Origin: Ardenticatenaceae bacterium
Lineage (GTDB): Bacteria > Chloroflexota > Anaerolineae > Promineifilales > Promineifilaceae
Length of the DNA: 64,000 nt
Assembly (NCBI GenBank): GCA_020634375.1
Contig: JACKBX010000009.1
Location: forward strand, 124,001-188,000
Reading direction: 5' to 3'
Position numbers and translations under genes: made by a program. A model generated the notes under the pieces. It was not told the origin of the DNA, ran no database searches, and worked only from the letters and a program-made list of their open reading frames with translations. Within the stretch, counting starts at the first letter, position 1; every line of letters starts with the position of its first letter. Shown here one piece after another: positions 17,042 through 25,153 of this stretch.

Positions 17042-17878
17042 TTACGGAATCCACTTAATATCTTTGAAATTCGGCTTGCGCTTTTCCAAAAAGGCATTGC
17101 GCCCTTCTTTGGCCTCGTCCGTCATGTAGGCCAGCCGCGTGGCCTCGCCCGCAAATACTTGCTGCCCCACCATGCCATCATCCGTCAGGTTCATGGCAAA
17201 CTTCAGCATTTTGATGGATGTGGGCGATTTTGCCAGAATTTCTTGCGCCCATTGGTACGCGGTGTCTTCCAATTCATCGTGCGCAATCACGGCATTGACC
17301 ATGCCCATCTCATACGCCTCTTGCGCCGAATAATTGCGCCCCAAAAAGAAAATTTCGCGGGCGCGTTTTTGGCCTACCATTTTTGCCAGGTATGCCGAGC
17401 CGTAGCCGCCGTCAAAACTGGTCACATCGGCGTCGGTTTGTTTGAAGATGGCGTGTTCCTTGCTCGCCAGGGTGAGGTCACAGACCACATGCAGGCTGTG
17501 CCCGCCGCCGACTGCCCAACCGGGCACAACGGCTATCACCACTTTGGGCATAAAGCGGATGAGGCGCTGCACTTCCAAAATGTTGAGGCGCGGCATCCCC
17601 TCGTCGTCCACATAGCCTTGATGGCCGCGTGAGCGTTGGTCGCCGCCGCTGCAAAAGGCGTAAACGCCATCTTTGGGCGATGGCCCTTCGGCGCTTAACA
17701 GCACCACGCCGATGGAGGTGTCTTCCCGCGCATCGAGAAAGGCTTCAAATAGTTCGGCGACCGTTTTGGGGCGAAAGGCGTTGCGTACTTCTGGCCGGTT
17801 AAAGGCGATGCGGGCGACGCCGTCCGCTTTGCGGTAGGTGATGTCTTCGTATTCTTTGACGGTTGTCCAGTTGGGCAT
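17042..17878 (-). CDS. menB: 1,4-Dihydroxy-2-naphthoyl-CoA synthase (MenB)
   Basis: Crotonase-fold enzyme that closes the naphthoate ring from o-succinylbenzoyl-CoA. 278 residues from the ATG at 17878 (MPNWTTVKEYEDI), chosen because AAGGAG lies in front. The longer frame upstream is only heptamer repeat. MenB hallmarks: CSGGDQRSRG, PGWAVGGGHSLHVVCDLTLAS, TDADVTSFDGGYGSAYLA and GRNYSAQEAYEMGMVN, ending EKRKPNFKDIKWIP. Located between menD and menE. Confidence 0.97.
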   Translation of the reverse strand: MPNWTTVKEYEDITYRKADGVARIAFNRPEVRNAFRPKTVAELFEAFLDAREDTSIGVVLLSAEGPSPKDGVYAFCSGGDQRSRGHQGYVDDEGMPRLNILEVQRLIRFMPKVVIAVVPGWAVGGGHSLHVVCDLTLASKEHAIFKQTDADVTSFDGGYGSAYLAKMVGQKRAREIFFLGRNYSAQEAYEMGMVNAVIAHDELEDTAYQWAQEILAKSPTSIKMLKFAMNLTDDGMVGQQVFAGEATRLAYMTDEAKEGRNAFLEKRKPNFKDIKWIP

Positions 17879-17889
17879 GAAAAACTCCT

Positions 17890-17962
17890 TGAATGATGAA
17901 TTTTGAATGCTGAATGCTGAATGACGAACGATTCCGCATTCAGCGTTCAGCATTCAGCATTT
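17890..17962. repeat. GAATGCT-type heptamer repeat, inverted pair
   Basis: GAATGCTGAATGCTGAATG on the left is mirrored by CATTCAGCGTTCAGCATTC on the right. It fills the menD-menB gap and supplies the last codons of menD (MLNAER-stop). Confidence 0.8.
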
Positions 17963-19799
17963 TGATTAGGTCGCGGCGACGGCCGTCATCCTCGGCGTTG
18001 TTGGTTTGCAGTTCGATGACGGTGGGCGTGCTGCCGCGAATGCTGTCGTTGAGGGCGGCCTGAAATTCGGCGCGGGAGTGCGGGCGAACGTGCGCCAGGC
18101 CGTACATTTGAATCACGCCGCTGAAATCGAGGCCGTGCGGCGTGATGAATAAATCGGTGAAGGGCGGTTCGATGGCTCGTACCGGCAGGCGGTTGAAGAT
18201 GCCGCCGCCGTTGTTGTTGAGCAGCACGATGGTTACAGGTAACAAGTTACTGGTAACATCCCCTTTTTCTTGTAACCTGTAACCTGTAACTCGCAACAAT
18301 CCATTCAGGTCGTGGAAGAAGGTGATGTCGCCGAGGAGGGCGACGGTGGGCTGGCGGCTGGCGGCGGCGATTCCCAGCGCGGTGGAGGTGTTGCCGTCTA
18401 TGCCGGATGCGCCGCGATTGCCGTAGAGATGTAGGTGACGGGTGGACGGCCGTGCAAATTGATCTACATGGCGCACGGCGAGGCTGTTGCCGACGAAGAG
18501 GTGGGTATTGTCCGGCAGCGCGGCCACCGTGTCGGCGACGGCGCTGGCGTCGAAGTAGGGCGCGTAGAGGTGTTGGTCGAGGGTTTGCCATACGGCCGTT
18601 TCCGTTGCCATTACCTGCTTTGTCCACTCCGTTGCCATGCGCGGTGTCACTTGATGCGCCAGTTCGTAGCAGAGCAGTTCCTCGTTGACCTGCAAAAAAT
18701 GCGTGGTCAGGTGGCTGTCGTCGGCCCATACGCCATTTTCGCGCACATGGATGCGCTGCGCTGGGGTGATGCGGCCGAGGTAATCGTTGAGCCATTTGCT
18801 GGTGGGCACGGCCCCGAAGCGGATGATCACGTCTGGTTCCGGCCAGCCGGGGTCTTGTTGCAGGTAGGTTTCGTATGCGCCGGAAACGGCCGTGCCGTTC
18901 ACATGCCGCCCCCATCGTACCCCCGACAGCGGGTCGGCCAAGATGGGGTAGCCGCAAATCTGCGACAATCCGGCCACCGCTGCTGGGAAATTGCCCCCCG
19001 CACAGCGCGGCCCGCACACAATCAGCCCGCGCTCGTGGCGGTTAATGGTCTCCGCCAGTTCGTTGAGTTGGGCGCGGGTGGGGGCGAGGACGCCGCGGGA
19101 AATGGAGATTGGAGATTGGAGATTGGAGATTAGAGATTGCCGGTTCTCAATCTCTAATCTCCAATCTCTAATCTCTTCAGCCGCAGGCTCCAGCGGTTTG
19201 CGGAAGGGGAAATTCACATGTACCGGCCCTTTGCGCAGGCCGTTGGCGGTGGCGTAGGCGCGGGCAGCCAGGGTTTGCAGATGGCGCAGCACGACGGCCG
19301 GAGCCTCTTTTTCCGGCAGCGGCGCATCCACACTCCAGAGTGCCTGGTCGCCGTAGATTTTTACCTGGTCAATGGTCTGGTTGGCCCCGCTGTGGCGCAG
19401 TTCGGGTGGCCGGTCGGCCGTCAACACCAGCAGGGGGACGTGGGACATGAGGGCTTCGGTGATGGCAGGGAAGTAGTTGGTAACGGCCGTGCCCGATGTA
19501 CACACCAGCGCCACCGGCGCATCCGCTGCCAGCGCCATGCCCAGCGCAAAAAAACCCGCGCTGCGCTCATCCAAATGCAAAAGCACTTCGATTTTGGGAT
19601 GAGCGTCAAAAGCCAGCGTTAATGGCGTTGAACGCGAGCCAGGGGAAATGATCACGCGGCGCAGTCCGGCAGCAGCCAAAGCATATACAAAAGTCTCGGC
19701 CCATAAATTGGCGGGATTGGTGCGATCAGAAAAATGGTCAGTGTTCATAAGATGCCACAAATCGGTTCGCCCGATTTTCAATCCTTTTGTCATTATCAA
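17940..19799 (-). CDS. menD: SEPHCHC synthase (MenD), with in-frame repeat insertions
   Basis: Thiamine-diphosphate enzyme joining isochorismate and 2-oxoglutarate in menaquinone synthesis. 619 residues: IISPGSRSTPLTLAF, LDERSAGFFALGMAL, LVCTSGTAVTNYFPA, LTADRPPELRHSGANQTIDQ, then GNRGASGIDGNTSTALG and LLNNNGGGIFNRLP. Two repeat-coded insertions stand out: about residues 209-234 (RDWRLEIENRQSLISNLQSP) after the first domain, and about 502-521 (TGYRLQEKGDVTSNLL) between DLNGLLR and VTIVLLNN, next to the ThDP/metal loop. Start uncertain: ATG 19799 or 19748 (MNTDHFSDR); neither has a strong ribosome site. Confidence 0.95.
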   Translation of the reverse strand: MIMTKGLKIGRTDLWHLMNTDHFSDRTNPANLWAETFVYALAAAGLRRVIISPGSRSTPLTLAFDAHPKIEVLLHLDERSAGFFALGMALAADAPVALVCTSGTAVTNYFPAITEALMSHVPLLVLTADRPPELRHSGANQTIDQVKIYGDQALWSVDAPLPEKEAPAVVLRHLQTLAARAYATANGLRKGPVHVNFPFRKPLEPAAEEIRDWRLEIENRQSLISNLQSPISISRGVLAPTRAQLNELAETINRHERGLIVCGPRCAGGNFPAAVAGLSQICGYPILADPLSGVRWGRHVNGTAVSGAYETYLQQDPGWPEPDVIIRFGAVPTSKWLNDYLGRITPAQRIHVRENGVWADDSHLTTHFLQVNEELLCYELAHQVTPRMATEWTKQVMATETAVWQTLDQHLYAPYFDASAVADTVAALPDNTHLFVGNSLAVRHVDQFARPSTRHLHLYGNRGASGIDGNTSTALGIAAASRQPTVALLGDITFFHDLNGLLRVTGYRLQEKGDVTSNLLPVTIVLLNNNGGGIFNRLPVRAIEPPFTDLFITPHGLDFSGVIQMYGLAHVRPHSRAEFQAALNDSIRGSTPTVIELQTNNAEDDGRRRDLIKMLNAER

Positions 19800-19811
19800 T
19801 TATCTTAATTG

Positions 19812-19905
19812 ACCCGGCGCTAAAGCGACCGGGCTAAAAAAGAACGCCTTGTGAACGGGGCTAATCGGCTTTAGCCGATGTCATTTGCAAGCCCGATCCG
19901 TTTAC
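19812..19905. repeat. Cluster of short inverted repeats upstream of menD
   Basis: Contains CCCGG-CGCTAAAGCGA-CCGGG, ATCGGC-TTTA-GCCGAT and GCCCG-ATCCGTTTAC-GGGC. It lies between menF and menD, has no T-run and reads as dispersed palindromic sequence. Confidence 0.5.
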
Positions 19906-21323
19906 GGGCGGGCGACATGGAAATCATTCCCATTGACAATCCCCAATGCGTCAAGCATTGGACGAAACTTGAGTGCTGTCTCGTCCCACTCTTTCTGCGG
20001 TTCCGAGTCGGCGACAATGCCGGCGCCGGCGTACATCCAGACGCGGTTTTCTTGGGTGACGGCCGAACGAATGGCGACGGCGAATTTGCCATCCAGCGTG
20101 TGGTCAATCCAGCCAACGGGTGCGCCGTACCAGCCGCGTGGTACAGGCTCGGCGTCGCGCAGGAATTCGAGGGCGGGGCGGCGCGGTGTGCCGCCGAGGG
20201 CGGGGGTGGGATGCAGGCGCTCGACCATGGGCAGCACGCCGCTGGCGTCGCGCAAAATGCCGATGATGGGGGTGTGAATGTGCTGAATGTTGCTCAACTG
20301 GTAAATGGCGGGTTCGGGGATGTGCAGGGAATGGACGGCGTGGTGCAGGCGGCGTTGAATGGACTCGACGACAAGCTGCTGCTCGTGGCGGTTTTTGGCG
20401 CTGTGCAGCAGTTCGTGGGCCAGGGCAGCGTCCTCTTCGGGAGTTGCGCCGCGCCGGATGGAACCGGCCAGCCCCATGGTTTCGATGCGCTGCCCGTTGG
20501 TTTGCACGAGCAGTTCCGGGGTTGCGCCAAAGAAGGCGTGATACGGCCGTACCTCAAACAAAAAGCGATAGCAGCCCGCATACGTCTCATTCAAATAGGC
20601 TAATGCGTTCTCCACATCCACGCGCTGCGCAAATCGTGCCTCCGCCACCCGCGCCAGCACCACCTTCTTGAAGGCGCCCGCACGAATGCGACCAATGGCC
20701 TTATTGAGCATCGTTTCCCAGGCATCATAAGGCATGGGATAACGCAAATTGGCAATTGACGATTGGCGATTGACCATTGACCATTGCTGATTGCCAGTCT
20801 CTTTCTGCAACAACTCATACCGCGTCTGCCACGCCTCTTGCAGCATGGGCAGGTTGGCGCTGGCGCTTTCGTCGCGGGGCAGGATGGCGTTAATCGTTAG
20901 CCATGTCTCACCGTTGGCCTGCACAAGTTGGTAATGGGGCAAAATGAAATGCGCGGGATGAAAGACGGCCCAGGCATAGTCAGGGCTGAAATCGTCGCGG
21001 AAGGCGAAGCCGCCCATGAGGCGCGGAGCGCTGAGGGGCTGCCCGCCATCGTAGAAAACGGCGTCGTGGAAAAGGGCTTCGGCCTGGCGTTGGATGTCTC
21101 GGAAACGGCCGTCACCCCAGGCAAAAATCTCCGCGGCTACGCCAAACCCGGCAAAGGCCACCGGGTCTTGCCCATCTTGCCAGTACACGCGCACTTGCCC
21201 ATGCGCGTGGCGTAAAAATCCGGCCATGTCTACCCCTGGGCTGGGCTGGCTGTAACTGAGGAGACGGCCGTTGCCCTCCTCGAACACTTTTTTCTGTGAA
21301 AGTGAAACTACTTCCGGCATCAT
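19902..21323 (-). CDS. menF: Isochorismate synthase (MenF type)
   Basis: Converts chorismate to isochorismate, the entry step to menaquinone. 473 residues of the chorismate-binding fold: KVVLARVAEARF, FLFEVRPYHAFFGATPELLV, MGLAGSIRRGATPEED, LHPTPALGGTPRRPAL, FAVAIRSAV and the terminal YAGAGIVADSEPQKEWDET. Residues about 176-191 (QQWSMVNRQSSIAN) are coded by an ATTGACC-type heptamer repeat and fall between the variable N-terminal domain and the catalytic domain. First gene of menF-menD-menB-menE-menH; no menC or menA is visible in the window. Confidence 0.93.
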   Translation of the reverse strand: MMPEVVSLSQKKVFEEGNGRLLSYSQPSPGVDMAGFLRHAHGQVRVYWQDGQDPVAFAGFGVAAEIFAWGDGRFRDIQRQAEALFHDAVFYDGGQPLSAPRLMGGFAFRDDFSPDYAWAVFHPAHFILPHYQLVQANGETWLTINAILPRDESASANLPMLQEAWQTRYELLQKETGNQQWSMVNRQSSIANLRYPMPYDAWETMLNKAIGRIRAGAFKKVVLARVAEARFAQRVDVENALAYLNETYAGCYRFLFEVRPYHAFFGATPELLVQTNGQRIETMGLAGSIRRGATPEEDAALAHELLHSAKNRHEQQLVVESIQRRLHHAVHSLHIPEPAIYQLSNIQHIHTPIIGILRDASGVLPMVERLHPTPALGGTPRRPALEFLRDAEPVPRGWYGAPVGWIDHTLDGKFAVAIRSAVTQENRVWMYAGAGIVADSEPQKEWDETALKFRPMLDALGIVNGNDFHVARP

Positions 21324-21331
21324 AGCTGCCC

Positions 21332-21432
21332 CCGGCGTGAAACGTGAAGCGTGAAACGTGATGTGTTCTGCAACTGCTTACTGATTACCGAATACTGATA
21401 ACTGATCACCGAACACCGTTTACCGTTCACCA
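21332..21432. repeat. Compound heptamer repeat block
   Basis: GTGAAAC/GTGAAGC units (about 21338-21360) followed by TTACTGATTACCGAATACTGATAACTGATC-type units, period about 7 bp. Fills the gap between tetR and menF. The last units code the C-terminal residues of the TetR protein (GVGER-stop). Confidence 0.75.
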
Positions 21433-22025
21433 ACCCCCTCCTCATACCCCACACTGCGCAGCAGCAGCGGCAGCAGCCCGGCCATAATGCGCGGCGGCTC
21501 CGGTTCACCGGTGTACACCCAGCGAATGATCACATTGTAAATGGCGCCCATCCAGGCATACGAAACCACTTCCGTATCCACCGGAGTGATGTCCCCGGCG
21601 TCAACCGCTTCCTGCAAATAGCCCGCAATCATTTGCGCAAAACGGTCGGTGACGGCGTTGCGCTTGCTCTCAAAGGGGGCGCCCAGCCCCACTGCTTGTA
21701 CCAGCAAAATTTTCGCTGGGCGACGGTATTTGCTGAAAGTGGCAATCACCGTTTCCAGGGCAATGCGTACACGCACCATGCCTGTTTCCTCGGCGATGTC
21801 TTCTGTCACGCGCCGCTCCAGCAGGTCGGCGAACTGGTCTACCAGCGCCAGAAACAACTGCTCTTTGTTGGGGAAATGGAAGTAAATGGAGCCTTTGGAG
21901 GTGGTGGACTCGGCCACAATTTCGTCGAGTTTGGTGTCGTAGTAGCCTTTGCGCGAGAAGACGTTGAGCGCCGCATCGAGGATGCGGTTGCGGGTGGATT
22001 CGGGGTCGGGGCGGGATTGGGTCAT
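21420..22025 (-). CDS. TetR/AcrR-family transcriptional regulator
   Basis: 201 residues. The N-terminal helix-turn-helix (TRNRILDAALNVFSRKGY, then TKLDEIVAESTTSKGSIYFHF and NKEQLFLALVDQF) is typical of TetR. The C-terminal ligand-binding half resembles regulators of fatty-acid metabolism in length but is not diagnostic. It may control the adjacent genes or itself through the inverted repeat at 22098-22113. The next gene downstream on the same strand is menF. Confidence 0.92.
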   Translation of the reverse strand: MTQSRPDPESTRNRILDAALNVFSRKGYYDTKLDEIVAESTTSKGSIYFHFPNKEQLFLALVDQFADLLERRVTEDIAEETGMVRVRIALETVIATFSKYRRPAKILLVQAVGLGAPFESKRNAVTDRFAQMIAGYLQEAVDAGDITPVDTEVVSYAWMGAIYNVIIRWVYTGEPEPPRIMAGLLPLLLRSVGYEEGVGER

Positions 22026-22086
22026 GTTATTTTCCTGAGATTGAAGATTAGAGGCTGGAGATTGAATAGTCCAGCCATCAGAGATA

Positions 22087-22116
22087 ATTATAACTGCGAC
22101 CGACTGGTCAGTCTAA
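22087..22116 (-). promoter_or_regulatory. Promoter with candidate TetR operator
   Basis: On the minus strand TTAGAC (22116-22111) and TATAAT (22092-22087) are 18 bases apart. The imperfect dyad GAC-GAC-N-GTC-GTC (22098-22113, 12 of 16 symmetric) lies inside the spacer. It is about 60 bp upstream of the tetR start, so self-repression is likely. Read from sequence; binding is inference. Confidence 0.5.
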
Positions 22117-22162
22117 TCCGTTTACGTGATTCACAGAAATGGGAGCGGTGCAGAAAGAATGG

Positions 22163-23464
22163 TTACGGCCGTTTCCAGCGCCAGCCAAAAATCGACAGTA
22201 ATAGCAAGGGAATCAACCCCAAATTGCAAGTCGAAGTAGAAGGGCTGGGGGTGTTTGACGGGGAAGCGGCGGCCGATGGTGGGGTGGGCACGCTTTGCGG
22301 CAAAGCTGGTGGGGCGATGGTGGGGATTTGCGCGGCGCTGAGGGGGGTGGGTGTGGGCGGAATTTGGCGCGGCGGCAGCCCGAGGGAGGCCCGCCAGTTG
22401 TTTTCGAGTTGGTCGGTGTTGAGGTGGTAAACGGCCGTTAACGCCTCATCATATCCCTCCCCATTTGCCAGTGTGAGGATGAAGGTTTGCAACGCTTTTT
22501 GCCCGTAAGTGTCTAACAGGAATTTGACGACGCTGTAGCTTTGGCTGTAGGCCATGCTAGCTGCCGAATCATGCGCGGGGAATGCACCATTCAAACTGCG
22601 CAGCGGGGCGAAACTGTCATTTTTGATGCCATTTTGCAGGTCGCTGGTGGTTTGGCTGTCGGGGTCGCCTTCGACGACCATTGCCAGCCCTTCTTCGAGC
22701 CAGGTGGGGCGATGGCCGCCAATGCAGCTTTGCCCGAACTGCCCCAGCACGAGATGCGCCAATTCGTGGCGCACCGTGCCGGTTCCCCAGCTTTCGGCAA
22801 TGTCTGGCGGCACACCCATGAGGATGATGTTGTACTCGTTGAAGGCAACGCCGCCGGCCCAATCTTGGATGTAGAGTACGGCGTCGCGCATGTCTTGGGA
22901 TGTGCCGTAGATGTAGAAGTGAACGTCTGATTGCAGCTCGATGCCCATGTCGTTTTCCAGCGTTTGCAGGCCAGAAACGGCCGCATCCAACAAAATTGGC
23001 CCGACCTCATCTCCTTTGTACCAGTGAACGTGAATGCCATCGGCGGAGACTACTTGCCAGTTGAAACGGCCGTCGGCAAAAGCCAGGGTTTGGCGTGGCG
23101 TGGTGATGGTTTCGCCGCTGTTGGTGATCAGTTCCCACTGCCACCATAGTTCTGCGCCGGGGGGTGGGTTGCCAGAGCGGGTCATCACCCACTGCCATTC
23201 GATGAGATCGCCGGTGACAGCGACGGGGACGCGGCTGGGCACATCGAGGCAGGTGAATTGGGCTAAATCGTAGATGAGGGCGGCGCTGCGGATGCTGCTG
23301 GCATCGTCGAGTTGCAGGGTGAAGGTGACGGTGTCGGGGAAGTCGAGGATGGCGTCGTTGCGGGTGATGGCGGGAGATTGGGCGTGGACTGAAGAAGTAA
23401 TCAGTAAACAGTAAGCAGTAATTAGGAGAAAGAGAATGGTGAATGGTGAATGGGGTTTGGTCAT
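22163..23464 (-). CDS. Exported peptidase MA-like metalloprotease with C-terminal membrane helix
   Basis: 433 residues from ATG 23464. The frame continues upstream, but that part is a shadow of the next gene. A signal peptide (LFLLITAYCLLITSSVHAQS) leads to an unknown beta domain. A gluzincin core follows, with HELAH and, about 30 residues on, WLEEGLAMVVEG, so a zinc site of two His and a downstream Glu. A Pro/Thr/Ser-rich linker leads to a C-terminal hydrophobic stretch (LIPLLLLSIFGWRW). It is probably cell-surface anchored. The hydrophobic core of the signal peptide is coded by CAGTAAT-type heptamer repeats. Confidence 0.85.
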   Translation of the reverse strand: MTKPHSPFTILFLLITAYCLLITSSVHAQSPAITRNDAILDFPDTVTFTLQLDDASSIRSAALIYDLAQFTCLDVPSRVPVAVTGDLIEWQWVMTRSGNPPPGAELWWQWELITNSGETITTPRQTLAFADGRFNWQVVSADGIHVHWYKGDEVGPILLDAAVSGLQTLENDMGIELQSDVHFYIYGTSQDMRDAVLYIQDWAGGVAFNEYNIILMGVPPDIAESWGTGTVRHELAHLVLGQFGQSCIGGHRPTWLEEGLAMVVEGDPDSQTTSDLQNGIKNDSFAPLRSLNGAFPAHDSAASMAYSQSYSVVKFLLDTYGQKALQTFILTLANGEGYDEALTAVYHLNTDQLENNWRASLGLPPRQIPPTPTPLSAAQIPTIAPPALPQSVPTPPSAAASPSNTPSPSTSTCNLGLIPLLLLSIFGWRWKRP

Positions 23465-23499
23465 GGAGGGTGTGTCCTTACTTGCCACTTGTAAACTTG

Positions 23500-24438
23500 C
23501 TACTTGCCCACTATTTCCAGGGTGAAGGCGAGGGAGGAGATGAAGGTGGCAACGAGGAATTGTGCCAGCCAGGGGGTGAGGGGCATTTGTGGCAGGAGGG
23601 CGGCGATGCAGGCCAGGCAGAGGAGGAAGAAGGTGGCGTGGAAGCGGCGGATAGATGGCGCTGGGCCATCGCGGCGAGTTTGCCAGCGGGTGTAGAGATG
23701 GGCGAGGGCGGGCGGCAGGAGGAAGCCACCGGTGAGCAGCAGGTAGCTGAGGAGGGGTTCGTGCCAGTGGAGGATACGGCCGTCTCTCTCCCACAATTCT
23801 TGGCGAAATGCGGCAATAGCGAGGAAGGTAAGGGCGAAAAGGTCGGCGGCAATAAGGAGGCGAATCCAGGCGGGCCATTTGCGGGTGGGTACGGGGGCGC
23901 TGTTGGGTTCTTCGTAACGTAGGATGAGACTGTGTTGTTGGGCAACGGCCGTTTCTGCGGTTTGATGCATTAGATGCAGCAGCGCTGCCGCTTCCAAAAT
24001 GGGATTGGGCGGGGTGTTGGGCTTGGGATAGTAACGGCCGTTTATTGCCTCAGTCAGTTCACGACGGGAAACCAACACTTTTTGCTCTCTCCCTAATTTA
24101 ACCAGGTCAGAAATAAGCTGTTGTTGTTGATTCCCAACCATCTCTTGCAATATCTCCAGTGTGTGGGCGAGTAGTATGTTGGCCTCAATAAGGACGGTTG
24201 TGCCTACAAGCGCGTTGCTGACGTAGTTGGGATAGTCATCAACCAGGGCGGTTTCGACCAGTACCAGATCGTAGGGGATGGCTTTTGCCAGCAGCGCCAG
24301 CACATCCTGCCCGGAGGGGAGGGGCAAGCGGATGGGGGATTGGAGACGGCCGTGCAAGTCTGCCGCCGTCATTTTTGCCAACTCTGCTTCGCTGGCAATG
24401 GGCGCATGGCCGATGATCAAGGAAAGGGGGGCAGTCAT
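23500..24438 (-). CDS. Membrane protein of unknown function
   Basis: Not recognised. 312 residues. A soluble N-terminal half (MTAPLSLIIGHAPIASEAEL, then LVKLGREQKVLVSRRELTEAI) is followed by four hydrophobic segments (LLIAADLFALTFLAIAAF, LLSYLLLTGGFLLPPALAHL, ATFFLLCLACIAALLPQM and QFLVATFISSLAFTLEI). It lies just upstream of the exported metallopeptidase on the same strand with a 36-bp gap containing heptamer repeat, so the two are probably co-transcribed. Confidence 0.7.
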   Translation of the reverse strand: MTAPLSLIIGHAPIASEAELAKMTAADLHGRLQSPIRLPLPSGQDVLALLAKAIPYDLVLVETALVDDYPNYVSNALVGTTVLIEANILLAHTLEILQEMVGNQQQQLISDLVKLGREQKVLVSRRELTEAINGRYYPKPNTPPNPILEAAALLHLMHQTAETAVAQQHSLILRYEEPNSAPVPTRKWPAWIRLLIAADLFALTFLAIAAFRQELWERDGRILHWHEPLLSYLLLTGGFLLPPALAHLYTRWQTRRDGPAPSIRRFHATFFLLCLACIAALLPQMPLTPWLAQFLVATFISSLAFTLEIVGK

Positions 24439-24464
24439 GGTGGAGATTATAGCGAATTTCTACT

Positions 24465-24752
24465 TTATGAAAGCCGATCTTTGGCTTTGTCATATACGTC
24501 ATTGCGATCTCTTTTTCCCACTGCAATCACAAGGACGACTATAGTTTCATCATCAACTTCATAAACCAGCCGATAGCCCGATGCGCGTAGTTTGATTTTG
24601 TACACCGCGTCAAAACCCTGCAATTTACTCTGTGGCACATGTGGATTTTCTAATCGCTCGGATAATTTCTTCTTAAGCTGCGTTTGGATGGAGCGGTCAA
24701 GTTTTTGCCACTCTTTCAGAGCCAAGGGCAGAAATTTCAGCTTATAGGTCAT
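24465..24752 (-). CDS. RelE/ParE-family toxin
   Basis: 95 residues from ATG 24752 (MTYKLKFLPLALKEWQKLD). RelE-fold pattern: LKEWQKLDRSIQTQLKKKL, then HVPQSKLQGFDAVYKIKLRASGY and RLVYEVDDETIVVLVIAVGKRDRNDVY. Known members cut mRNA on the ribosome. The gene overlaps the antitoxin by 11 bases, the usual coupled order antitoxin then toxin. Confidence 0.93.
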   Translation of the reverse strand: MTYKLKFLPLALKEWQKLDRSIQTQLKKKLSERLENPHVPQSKLQGFDAVYKIKLRASGYRLVYEVDDETIVVLVIAVGKRDRNDVYDKAKDRLS

Positions 24753-24993
24753 TGATGTCAACTTCAACAGCGTTGTCTTTCTCGGCCATACGTTCTTGCA
24801 CAATTTGGCCTAACTCGTAATCTTCCAGGCGTTCCAGCATGGCTTCATAAACCGCAGCCGGTATCAGGTAAGCGGTAGGGATATTGCGATTCAAAATAGC
24901 AATCGGTTCCCCATCTGCTTCGGCTAAAAGTGCTGTCGGATTTTTTTTCAATTCGGATATGCTTGCCGAATATTTGGAAAGAATTGTTTCCAT
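24742..24993 (-). CDS. Phd/YefM-family antitoxin
   Basis: 83 residues: METILSKYSASISELKKNP, ALLAEADGEPIAILNRNIP and AYLIPAAVYEAMLERLEDYE are the Phd/YefM DNA-binding half. The acidic C-terminus (VEVDINDL) would wrap the toxin. It binds DNA and represses its own operon together with the toxin; a perfect dyad sits 52 bp upstream. Confidence 0.92.
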   Translation of the reverse strand: METILSKYSASISELKKNPTALLAEADGEPIAILNRNIPTAYLIPAAVYEAMLERLEDYELGQIVQERMAEKDNAVEVDINDL

Positions 24994-25044
24994 CTGTTAC
25001 CTCATTTGTGACCGTTAAAAAGGGCTGGTATTAGCACTTTTTAC

Positions 25045-25062
25045 GATGCTAATCATAGCATC
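25045..25062. promoter_or_regulatory. Candidate toxin-antitoxin operator
   Basis: Perfect inverted repeat GATGCTA-ATCA-TAGCATC, centred about 60 bp upstream of the antitoxin start. Position and symmetry suit the autoregulatory site of the Phd/RelE pair. Confidence 0.55.
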
Positions 25063-25087
25063 TCATGTTTTTGAAAGCAATAGGGTA

Positions 25088-25123
25088 CAAAAAAGGCTGG
25101 CGGTTCAATGCGAACTGCCAGCC
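25088..25123 (-). terminator. Rho-independent terminator of the surface-protein gene
   Basis: On the minus strand GGCTGGCAGTTC pairs with GAACCGCCAGCC (one mismatch) around a 5-base loop, followed by TTTTTT. It lies 30 bp past the stop of the gene at 25154. Confidence 0.88.
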
Positions 25124-25153
25124 CTGACTGTTTACCGATTACTGGTAACTGGG

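Noticed and set aside
22163..23878. Longer metallopeptidase start extending to 23878
   Set aside because: The extra 138 residues are Pro/Arg/Leu-rich, have no family likeness and lie opposite another frame of the adjacent gene; a signal peptide begins at ATG 23464.
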